Assembly (NCBI GenBank): GCA_037442205.1
Contig: JBBIQS010000027.1
Span: 21,964-85,963, forward strand
Direction: 5' to 3'
Length of the DNA: 64,000 nucleotides
Source: JBBIQS01 sp037442205
GTDB lineage: Bacteria > Myxococcota > Myxococcia > Myxococcales > UBA5297
Shown here: piece by piece, positions 37,160-44,729 of the stretch
Position numbering within the stretch: the stretch's first letter is position 1
Layout: the number at the start of each line of letters is the position of its first letter
Position numbers and translations under genes: made by a program
Notes under the pieces: model-generated
Seen by the model: only the letters and a program-made list of their open reading frames with translations
Databases searched by the model: none
What the model was told of the DNA's origin: nothing

Positions 37160-39510
37160 TCCAGCACCCGGCATTCCGGGTCGAACCGTGGTCCCTGCAC
37201 GAGACCGAGCTCAACCTCGAGCTGCTGGCCCAGAGCGAGTCGCTGTTCGCCCTCTCCAACGGGCACATCGGGTTGCGCGGCAACCTGGAGGAGGGCGAGC
37301 CCCATGGATTGCCCGGGGCCTATCTCAACGGCTTCTACGAGCTGCGGCCGGTGCCCTACGCCGAGGCCGAGTATGGCTCGCCGGAGTCCAGCCAGACCCT
37401 GATCAACGTCACCAACGGCAAGCTCATCCGGCTGCTGGTCGATGACGAGCCGTTCGACGTGCGCTACGGCGAGCTGTGCGCCCACGATCGCGTGCTCGAT
37501 TTGCGCGCCGGCACCCTGACGCGCCTGGCCGAGTGGTGTTCCCCCGCCCACCGCAAGGTCCGCATCAGCTCGGTGAGGATGGTCTCCCTCACTCACCGCG
37601 CGATCGCCGCGATGGTCTACGAGGTCGAGCCCATCGACGGACCCGCGACCGTGGTCGTCCAGTCCGAGTTGGTGGCCAACGAGCAGCTGCCGCGGGAAGT
37701 GCGCGACCCGCGGGCATCGGGTCCCGTAGAGTTGCCGATGGTCGGCGAGCAGCACTTTGCCCAGCAGGCGATGGCGCTGCTCATCCACCGGACCCGGTAC
37801 AGCGGGCTGCGCATCGCCTGCGCCATGGACCACCTGCTCGAGGGAACGGGCAAGCTGCGCACCTCCAGCGACGTGTCGGCCGACTCCGCGCGATTCGTGA
37901 TTACCGACGTGCTCGAGCCCGGGCAGCGGCTTCGGCTCGTCAAGCTGATCGCCTATGGCTGGTCGGCGGAGCGGAGCGTCCCGGCAGTGCGCGATCAGGT
38001 CGCCGCCGCGCTGGAAGCCGCTCGCGCCGCCGGCTGGGACGGTCTGCTGGCCGATCAGCGCCGCTATCTCGACGATTTCTGGTCGCATGCCGACGTCGAG
38101 TTGGTCGGCGACGCCGAGCTCCAGCAGGCGGTCCGGTTCGCCCTGTTCCACGTCCTGCAGGCCGGCGCGCGCGCCGAGCGGCGGGCGATTCCGGCCAAAG
38201 GGCTGACTGGCACCGGCTACGACGGACACTCGTTCTGGGACACCGAAACCTTCATCCTGCCGGTGCTGACCTACACCGTCCCGACCGCCGCCGCGGATGC
38301 GCTGTGCTGGCGCCACTCCACCTTGCCGGCGGCGCAGCAGCGGGCGCGCGAGCTGGGCTTGGAGGGGGCGGCCTTTCCCTGGCGAACCATCCACGGCGAG
38401 GAGTGCTCGGGCTATTGGCCCGCGGGGACGGCGGCCTTCCACATCAATGCCGACATCGCCGACGCGGTGATCCGCTTCGTGGACGCCACCGGGGACATGG
38501 ACTTCGAGGAGAAGGAGGGCCTCGACATCCTGGTGCAGACCGCGCGGCTGTGGCGATCGCTGGGGCACCACGACGTGGAGGGCCGCTTCCGGATCGACGG
38601 GGTGACGGGCCCGGACGAATACAGCGCCATCGCCGACAACAACTTCTACACGAACGCCATGGCCCGGCGGAACCTGCAGGAGGCGGCGGAGGCCTGCGTC
38701 CGCCATCCCGAGCGAGCGCGAGAGTTGGGCGTCGCGCCGGAGGAGATGGCCTCCTGGCGCGCGGCGGCCGATCGGATGTTCTTCCCCTACGACCAGCGGC
38801 TGCGGGTTCACCAGCAGGCCGAGGGCTTCACCGACCACGAGGTCTGGGATTTCGCGGCCACCGGGCCCGACCAGTACCCGCTGCTGCTCCACTTCCCGTA
38901 CTTCGATCTCTATCGCAAGCAGGTGATCAAGCAGCCGGACCTCGTGCTCGCCCTGCAGTTGTGCCCGGATCTCTGCACCGACGAGCAGAGGGCGCGGGAC
39001 TTCGAGTACTACGAAGGGATCACGGTGCGGGATTCGTCGCTGTCGGCCTGCACCGAGGCGGTGCTGGCGGCCGAAGTCGGCCACCTGCGGCTCGCGCTCG
39101 ACTACACCGCCGAGGCCGCGCTGATGGACCTCAAGGACCTGGAGCACAATGCCGCCGACGGGCTGCACATTGCCTCGCTGGCCGGGGCCTGGATCGCCAT
39201 GGTGAACGGGTTCGGAGGCATGCGCGACGACGGCCGGACGCTGGCCTTCGCGCCTCGCGTTCCGGACGGGATCGCGCGCCTCTGCTTCTCCATCGTGCGG
39301 CGCGGCTTCTGCCTGGCGGTTTGCATCGAGGAGCGGCAAGCCAGCTACCGGCTCAAGAGCGGGGAGGGCGAGCTGCGGATCCGGCACTACGGGGAGCAGC
39401 TGACGCTGAGCGGACGCGAGCCGGTGCAGAGGGCGATTCCACCTCAGCCCCAGCGCACGCCACCGCTTCAACCGCCCGGGCGCTCCCCGAAGCAGCGCTC
39501 TCCGGGATAG
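37156..39510 (+). CDS. Glycoside hydrolase family 65 (disaccharide phosphorylase)
   Basis: A 784-residue paralogue of the GH65 at 15752. The catalytic barrel has GTGYDGHSFWDTETFILPVL and DGVTGPDEYSAIADNNFYTN, with E488 the expected general acid. It also has HEVWDFAATGPDQYPLLLHFPY and AADGLHIASLAGAWIAMVNGFGG. Pairing with a beta-phosphoglucomutase strongly favours phosphorolysis (maltose, trehalose or kojibiose phosphorylase) giving beta-glucose-1-phosphate. No signal peptide is seen. As I recall, the M. tuberculosis Rv3400-Rv3401 gene pair has the same HAD plus GH65 layout. The C-terminal 25 residues are Pro/Gln/Arg rich and probably disordered. Confidence 0.9.
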   Translation: MIQHPAFRVEPWSLHETELNLELLAQSESLFALSNGHIGLRGNLEEGEPHGLPGAYLNGFYELRPVPYAEAEYGSPESSQTLINVTNGKLIRLLVDDEPFDVRYGELCAHDRVLDLRAGTLTRLAEWCSPAHRKVRISSVRMVSLTHRAIAAMVYEVEPIDGPATVVVQSELVANEQLPREVRDPRASGPVELPMVGEQHFAQQAMALLIHRTRYSGLRIACAMDHLLEGTGKLRTSSDVSADSARFVITDVLEPGQRLRLVKLIAYGWSAERSVPAVRDQVAAALEAARAAGWDGLLADQRRYLDDFWSHADVELVGDAELQQAVRFALFHVLQAGARAERRAIPAKGLTGTGYDGHSFWDTETFILPVLTYTVPTAAADALCWRHSTLPAAQQRARELGLEGAAFPWRTIHGEECSGYWPAGTAAFHINADIADAVIRFVDATGDMDFEEKEGLDILVQTARLWRSLGHHDVEGRFRIDGVTGPDEYSAIADNNFYTNAMARRNLQEAAEACVRHPERARELGVAPEEMASWRAAADRMFFPYDQRLRVHQQAEGFTDHEVWDFAATGPDQYPLLLHFPYFDLYRKQVIKQPDLVLALQLCPDLCTDEQRARDFEYYEGITVRDSSLSACTEAVLAAEVGHLRLALDYTAEAALMDLKDLEHNAADGLHIASLAGAWIAMVNGFGGMRDDGRTLAFAPRVPDGIARLCFSIVRRGFCLAVCIEERQASYRLKSGEGELRIRHYGEQLTLSGREPVQRAIPPQPQRTPPLQPPGRSPKQRSPG

Positions 39511-39924
39511 CGGCTGTCCCGGCCGGAGATGGCGGGAGAGACCACCGCGATCCCGACGCAGGGGCGCTCAGCGGGGAGCCGCGAGCGCCCCTGGGGTGCG
39601 GACGGCGGCGCAGGCCGCGCCCCGCCCTTCCACGAGTGCGGAGAGCACGCGCTCCGCGGAAGGAACGCAGGCAGCCTTCGGGCCGGCTGCTCGGCTGAGG
39701 CAGTCGCTCGGCCGCCGCGCGTGCAGGAGGCGCGGGAGTGGTTGGGTCCGCGTTTCGAGCTCCGCCTGCCCTAGCTTTGGTGGGCCGGGAGCGCGTCGCA
39801 GGAATCGCGCGTGCAGGCACGAACCGGGCGCTCGCCAGCGACCAGGCGTGACGGCTCCGAGCGATATTCTGTGCGCCGGTTCGAGCGCGCTCCCGCCGTG
39901 GGGAGCGCCTGTGAGGGGACCGCC
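39511..39924 (+). other. Intergenic region after GH65
   Basis: These 414 bases lie between two plus-strand genes. The first part contains a perfect 11-bp hairpin (39559-39593) taken as a terminator. The rest holds the leader of the next gene and nothing else I can identify. Confidence 0.4.
39559..39593 (+). terminator. Terminator-like hairpin, 11-bp perfect stem
   Basis: CAGGGGCGCTC (39559-39569) pairs perfectly with GAGCGCCCCTG (39583-39593) around a 13-base loop, about 50 bases after the GH65 stop. No T-tract follows. Confidence 0.55.
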
Positions 39925-40191
39925 ATGGAGCTGATGGACAAACTCTATCTGTCGCTGACCTGCGGCAACTGCCGAGAGCGGTACGAGGTGCCTGTCGCGG
40001 ACATCGAGATGTCCCAAGAGCTCCTCAAGCACGAAGGGTGCCCCGGGGATCTGCCGGACGAGTACCCGCCGCTGAACTGGCGCGACCTGCTGCCGGAAGA
40101 CGACCTTCAGAGCTTGAAGAAGTCCTGGGAGCGGATCGAGGCCGATGCCGCTAAGGCAAACGGCTTCTTGGTGCTGCACGGTGCCAAGTGA
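39925..40191 (+). CDS. Small hypothetical protein with one CxxC
   Basis: An 88-residue soluble protein. It begins LMDKLYLSLTCGNCRERYEVPV, with a CxxC (TCGNC) near residue 13 that could be half of a zinc ribbon or redox site. A second Cys appears at GCPGDLPDEYPPLNWRDLLP. The rest is acidic and helical. GAGGGG lies before ATG 39925. The family is not recognised. It converges with the beta-barrel gene, and a near-perfect 10-bp hairpin lies between them. Confidence 0.6.
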   Translation: MELMDKLYLSLTCGNCRERYEVPVADIEMSQELLKHEGCPGDLPDEYPPLNWRDLLPEDDLQSLKKSWERIEADAAKANGFLVLHGAK

Positions 40192-40245
40192 GGTCTTGAG
40201 GACTTGCCGTCGCGGATCGCGTGCCTTCGCAAGCTGCTCCCAGAA

Positions 40246-40277
40246 GAGGCCGAGCCGCTCGATGGCTGCTCGACCTC
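40246..40277. terminator. Hairpin between convergent genes
   Basis: GAGGCCGAGC (40246-40255) pairs with GCTCGACCTC (40268-40277) with one internal mismatch and a 12-base loop. It sits in the 97-base gap between convergent stops at 40191 and 40289. Confidence 0.35.
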
Positions 40278-40288
40278 CTTCCGGCGGC

Positions 40289-41314
40289 TCAGAACTTGAG
40301 CTCCAGGGCGGCATAGAGCTCGGAGCTCAGCCGATAGAACAGGTACAGGTGCGAAACCCCGTCGTGCAGCCGCGAGGTGTAGCCCAGCGAAGGATCGCCT
40401 TGGGCATACGACAGCTGGAGGCTGGGCTCGATCCCGTAGAGCTTCGGGACCTGATACCGCAGGTAGGCCTCGCCTCCGTACGACTGCTGTACCGGCTGCG
40501 ACTGCGGTCGAATGGCTCCATAATTCGGGCCCGGCGGCTGCCCTTGCGGCAGGTAGAACCAGGCGTAGCCGGTGTACCCGGCCAGGCCGGCGCTCAGCGG
40601 CCGGTGCCACGGCAGTTCGAAGGAGACGTCGGCGGTCGCGCCCAGGCGCGCGACCGGGTTGGGCGTGGCCCCGTCGGCCATGGTGTCGTAGCGCTGCCAG
40701 TAGTAGTCGCCGAAGCCCCTCACGCTGACCGTGACCAGTCCGGCGAGCTTGCGCGTCAGCTCCACCGACAGCCGCGGGGCGGTGATCAGCCCCATCTTGT
40801 AGGAGATGAACGAGGTGGGAGCGAGCAGCGAGCCCTGGACGTTCGACTCCAGCTCCCACGGCAGGGCGAAGCGGTGGGTGTAGGCGAGCACGACGTCGTC
40901 CGCCCGCAGCCCGGTTTCCTGGGGATCGGCGAGCAGGTACTGGTAGAAGCCGGCACGCAGCGACACCTTGTCGTTGTTCGGGGTGAGCTGGTAGCGGAAG
41001 GTGGCGAAGTAGTACTCGAATTGCCTCTGCGCCCCGACGCCCTCCAGGTCGGTCTGGATGAACAGGCGGTGGACTTCCGCACCGGCCGAGGCCTCCCAGC
41101 GGCTGCCTCCGATGCCAGCCCGCTGGGTCTCGTCCCCAGCCCGGTCCAGCGCGTTGGTGCTCGGTCCGCTAGAGCCTCCGGAAGGCGCGGCGCTCATCGC
41201 GCCGCCCGCGGCTCCGCGCTCGCCCTTGACGCTGGCTTCCTTGCCTTCGGTCGCCCCGGCGCCGGCCGCGGCGAGCAGCGCCGCGGCCAGCAGCCAGGTT
41301 CCAGTCTTCCTCAT
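40289..41314 (-). CDS. Outer-membrane beta-barrel protein, family not recognised
   Basis: A 341-residue protein. Residues 1-21 (MRKTGTWLLAAALLAAAGAGA) are a Sec signal peptide, followed by a Gly/Ser/Ala linker to about residue 70. The rest alternates aromatic-bounded strands such as RQFEYYFATFRYQL, DKVSLRAGFYQYLLAD and RTVTVSVRG-like strands, and it ends in Phe (AALELKF), as barrel proteins recognised by the Bam machinery do. ATG 41314 is used; GTG 41323 would form a GTGA overlap with the upstream gene's stop. It is the last gene of a three-gene exported set (40289-47582). Confidence 0.75.
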   Translation of the reverse strand: MRKTGTWLLAAALLAAAGAGATEGKEASVKGERGAAGGAMSAAPSGGSSGPSTNALDRAGDETQRAGIGGSRWEASAGAEVHRLFIQTDLEGVGAQRQFEYYFATFRYQLTPNNDKVSLRAGFYQYLLADPQETGLRADDVVLAYTHRFALPWELESNVQGSLLAPTSFISYKMGLITAPRLSVELTRKLAGLVTVSVRGFGDYYWQRYDTMADGATPNPVARLGATADVSFELPWHRPLSAGLAGYTGYAWFYLPQGQPPGPNYGAIRPQSQPVQQSYGGEAYLRYQVPKLYGIEPSLQLSYAQGDPSLGYTSRLHDGVSHLYLFYRLSSELYAALELKF

Positions 41315-41319
41315 GGCGC

Positions 41320-44300
41320 TCACCGGTAGGTGACGAACGAGTCGAGGAAGAACTTGATGGGCAGCTCGTCGCTGTACGCCGAGCCGGGGAACGAGCCGTC
41401 GTCGAGCTGGGCCACCACGTCGTCGTTGTAGGTGCGCACGATCACGTAGCTGGCGGTGTTGCGGTCCTTCTGCACCGCCACGTACTGGTTGCGGTCAGGG
41501 ACGTAGGCCCAGATCCACACCCGCTTGTCGGGTGCGCTGAACTCGTTGTGGTTGTCGCTCACCGTCCGCGGGTCATAGCTGCAGGTCGACAGGTCGGCGC
41601 AGGCGCCGCTCTGGACCGCCAGGTTGCGGAAGTAGGTGAGGAAGTCGTCGAGCCGGTTGAAGACCTGCCCGCCGATCCAGTCGCGGACCTCGATCCTCCC
41701 AGCGAAGCTCGGGTCGTGGGTGTCCATGGCGAACTGGACCACCGCCAGCGGCCGGAAGTAGGGGTAGACGTTGTACTGGCCGCCGACCATCGAGTCGACC
41801 GCGTCCTCGGCGATGGCCCGGAAGTAGCCGTCGCCGATTCCCGAGTAGGTGGCGATGTAGTAGCCGGCCTGGTTCTGGTCGTAGTTGTCGGTCGGCCACA
41901 TCCCCACCCAGCCCTGCATGGCGAAGAGCTTGTCGAGGATGATTCCCTGCTGGGTCACGTCGCCGAAGAACTTGTCGTAGACGGTGGCGAAGGGCCGCTC
42001 GCCGGTGCCCTGCTGGATGATGGCCTTGTGGAAGGCGGCCACCATCGAGTTGGCGGTGGAGAGCTCGGACTGGAACTTGTTGGTCAGCTGGGAGAAGTAT
42101 TCGACGTCCGAGCCGTTGGCGTCGGGGTTCTTCACTCCCAGGCGGCGGAAGGTGTCGGCCAGCTCGCCGCTGGACCAGTCGAATTCCCAGGTCGACACGA
42201 AGCGGCGCATGTCGATGACCACGCTGGCCGGGACATCGGCGTAGCGGGCGTTGTTCCAGAACTTTCGGTAGACGCGGAAGTTGCGCCAGTTGTACTGCCA
42301 TTCGTAGTTGGCGAGCTCGTTGGCGATGATCTCGCTGGGGGTCGTGCCCAGGTCGCCCATGCGGCAGAACGGCGTGTACCGCAGGTGCTCCTCGGAGCAG
42401 CGCAGGAACTGGATCTCCTTGCCCTTGTCGTCGAATCCATAGGGATCGAGCCAGGGCGAGGTGGGGCTGGTCTGGCCGGACAGGCTCAGCGACGGCGCCC
42501 CCTGTGCAGCGCTGTTGGCGTAGATCCAGCCGATGGCGGCGCGGTCGTACGGCGCCCAGCCCTCGCGCCAGAAGACGCGGTCGGGAGTGGCGTTGTACTC
42601 CATCACGCTCGAGGCGTTGAGCGCGTAGTGCTGGCGGCCGGCCCCGTCCTTGTAGGTGGGGAAGTTGGGCTTGTCCACCGAGGCCATGAAGTTGTGCTCC
42701 AGGCCCAGCGCGTGGCCGAACTCATGCCAGAAGACCTGAGTCCAGTAGGTGTCGATGAGGTGCCGCACCCACTCGTCCTTGGTCTCCCAGTGCCCGTTGA
42801 TGCAGTGGCGGGCGTCGCGGGCGATGACGCTCTCGAGCGAGAAGGCCTCGGGCGAGTCCATCTTCACGTGCCGCAGCCGCTGGACCTTGGCCAGCCCCAG
42901 GTCGCGGTGGTTCTCGGTGAGCGCCCGCAAGCGGCCGAGGAAAGCGGAGGCGTTCTTGACGCCCTCGGGACCGGTGACGCCTGAAAACGGCTCCTGCCCG
43001 TGGTCGATGGCCGCGGCCCGGGTGTGGAACTCGGCCTCGTCGGCCAGCATCTTCCAGTAGGCGTCCGGTCCGAGCACGCCCGCTCCTCCCTCCGGGACCA
43101 CGTAGGGATTGCTCTGGGGATCGGCGAAGATCTGGTAGGGCAGCAGCGCGAAGTAGGCCCGGAAGAAGTCGTCGTCCTGCGGCTGGATGAAGTCCGCCGG
43201 CCCCAGCGGGCCGAAGCGCGCGGTCGGCTTGCCCAGGTACTCCTGCATCTTGGTGTAGAGCGTGTCGTGGGCGTAGTAGTCGGTCAGCGAGCCCGCGACG
43301 ATGGGCATGGTGTCCCCGTCCTTGCAGTTGGCCGGCCCGTCTTTCCAGTCGCCGCTGGCGTTGACGTTGAGGCTGGCGCCCATGCCCTGCAGGAAGGCGT
43401 CGATGCGCTGGGCGTAGTAGTCCTTGATGGCGAAGTCGTTGAAGACGATCGACGCCGACAGGCTCTCGCCGGTGCGCGGATCGACGGTGAACTGGGTCAC
43501 GCCGGCGTAGCTGTCCTGCATGTCCTTGTCGCTCATCCAGCGCAGGAAGTTGTAGCGGACGTCACCGAACTGGCGGCCGGCCGCCTTCTGCGCGTCGGAG
43601 AGGTTCTTGTCGTTGAGGAAGTCCGCCGGCAGGTCTTCGTCGAAGTTCTTGAAGCTGACCCGCGCCGCCACCTGCGCCTTCTCGAGGATGGCGTTGGTCT
43701 GCTCGGCGATGCCGCCCGGGCCGGTGAAGTAGGGCTTGTAGTTGTCGGGGAAGCCCTGGTCGAAGTACCAGACGATGGGCTTGGCGGGATCGAAGCGCAT
43801 CACCATCGCCCGGGCCGCCAGCTGGCCGCTGTTCTCGTCGCGCGAGACGCCGATGAACTGGATCGGCCCGTACTTGTGGTGGATCGGGTCCTTCTCGCCC
43901 ACCACCAGCGGCTGGTAGCTCGGGCTGGGGTTGGCCCGGACCATCGAGTACATCAGGTTCAGCACCACGTTCGGCCGGTCCATCATCGCGGCGGTGTTCC
44001 ACATCGGGCTGTAGGCCTCCAGGCACTCCGGCAGGTCGGTGCGCACCGGCACGGTGAGCTGCACCGTCCACTGCAGGTAGTCGTGGTCGGGATCGACGAC
44101 CAGCGAGTCGGGGACCAGGGTCGAGGCGCTCTCGCCGACGCTGGCGCAGTGGTTGAGCAGGTCGGGGAAGCCGGTGCCCAGCGCGGCGATGTCGGAGAGG
44201 TCGTTCTTGGCCAGGTTGAGCTTCACCCACTCGCGCTGCTGCCAGGGGTTCTCCTGGTTCTCCTCGTAGAAGTTGGTGTTCTCGCCGTCGAGGTTGACGC

Positions 44301-44712
44301 GGTACTTGAGGTCGACGTTGGTCGCCTGCCAGGAGTTGACCACCTCCGGCACCCGCCCGGCGCTCTGGCTGGCCGACAGCTCGCGCAGGTCGAGCAGGTC
44401 GAGGTGATCCTGGGTGGCGCGGAAGCGCACCAGGGCGCCCAGGTTGTGGATGCCCGGCCAGAGGTTGAGCCCGCCCAGCGGGTTGGGCGAGGAGGTGGAG
44501 ACCACCGTCGCCTTGAGCACCCAGCCGCCGTCGGGCTTGGGGTTGCCGTTGGCGTCCAGGTCGCCGGGGCGGACCAGGAAGTCCTTGCGCAGATAGACGT
44601 TCTCGTTGAAGACGCCGTTGCGCGCCGGGCGGCTCTGGACGCAGCCCGAGGTGAGCAGCGCGCCGCCGACGAGCGCGGCCAGGGCGAGGGCGAGGATTCG
44701 CAGGGTGGACAT
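41320..44712 (-). CDS. Metzincin-type zinc metalloprotease lipoprotein
   Basis: A 1130-residue protein. The lipoprotein signal ends LVGGALLTSGC with the lipidated Cys at residue 24. Residues of about 30-640 are an extended, Asn/Asp/Trp-rich N-terminal region without a recognised domain. The zinc site HEFGHALGLEH starts at H663 and fits HExxHxxGxxH. About 40 residues on, NASSVMEYN is the Met-turn of metzincins, so the fold is likely Met-zincin/DUF4953-like. Activity is expected to be a cell-surface or periplasmic peptidase; the target is unknown. The C-terminal 350 residues are family-specific. It starts 17 bases after the 950-residue lipoprotein gene. Confidence 0.85.
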   Translation of the reverse strand: MSTLRILALALAALVGGALLTSGCVQSRPARNGVFNENVYLRKDFLVRPGDLDANGNPKPDGGWVLKATVVSTSSPNPLGGLNLWPGIHNLGALVRFRATQDHLDLLDLRELSASQSAGRVPEVVNSWQATNVDLKYRVNLDGENTNFYEENQENPWQQREWVKLNLAKNDLSDIAALGTGFPDLLNHCASVGESASTLVPDSLVVDPDHDYLQWTVQLTVPVRTDLPECLEAYSPMWNTAAMMDRPNVVLNLMYSMVRANPSPSYQPLVVGEKDPIHHKYGPIQFIGVSRDENSGQLAARAMVMRFDPAKPIVWYFDQGFPDNYKPYFTGPGGIAEQTNAILEKAQVAARVSFKNFDEDLPADFLNDKNLSDAQKAAGRQFGDVRYNFLRWMSDKDMQDSYAGVTQFTVDPRTGESLSASIVFNDFAIKDYYAQRIDAFLQGMGASLNVNASGDWKDGPANCKDGDTMPIVAGSLTDYYAHDTLYTKMQEYLGKPTARFGPLGPADFIQPQDDDFFRAYFALLPYQIFADPQSNPYVVPEGGAGVLGPDAYWKMLADEAEFHTRAAAIDHGQEPFSGVTGPEGVKNASAFLGRLRALTENHRDLGLAKVQRLRHVKMDSPEAFSLESVIARDARHCINGHWETKDEWVRHLIDTYWTQVFWHEFGHALGLEHNFMASVDKPNFPTYKDGAGRQHYALNASSVMEYNATPDRVFWREGWAPYDRAAIGWIYANSAAQGAPSLSLSGQTSPTSPWLDPYGFDDKGKEIQFLRCSEEHLRYTPFCRMGDLGTTPSEIIANELANYEWQYNWRNFRVYRKFWNNARYADVPASVVIDMRRFVSTWEFDWSSGELADTFRRLGVKNPDANGSDVEYFSQLTNKFQSELSTANSMVAAFHKAIIQQGTGERPFATVYDKFFGDVTQQGIILDKLFAMQGWVGMWPTDNYDQNQAGYYIATYSGIGDGYFRAIAEDAVDSMVGGQYNVYPYFRPLAVVQFAMDTHDPSFAGRIEVRDWIGGQVFNRLDDFLTYFRNLAVQSGACADLSTCSYDPRTVSDNHNEFSAPDKRVWIWAYVPDRNQYVAVQKDRNTASYVIVRTYNDDVVAQLDDGSFPGSAYSDELPIKFFLDSFVTYR

Positions 44713-44729
44713 GGTCGTCGCCTTTGGGG

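Noticed and set aside
39502..39522. CCGGGA/TCCCGG hairpin over the GH65 stop at 39510
   Set aside because: Only six pairs and it covers the stop codon; the 11-bp hairpin further down is the better terminator.
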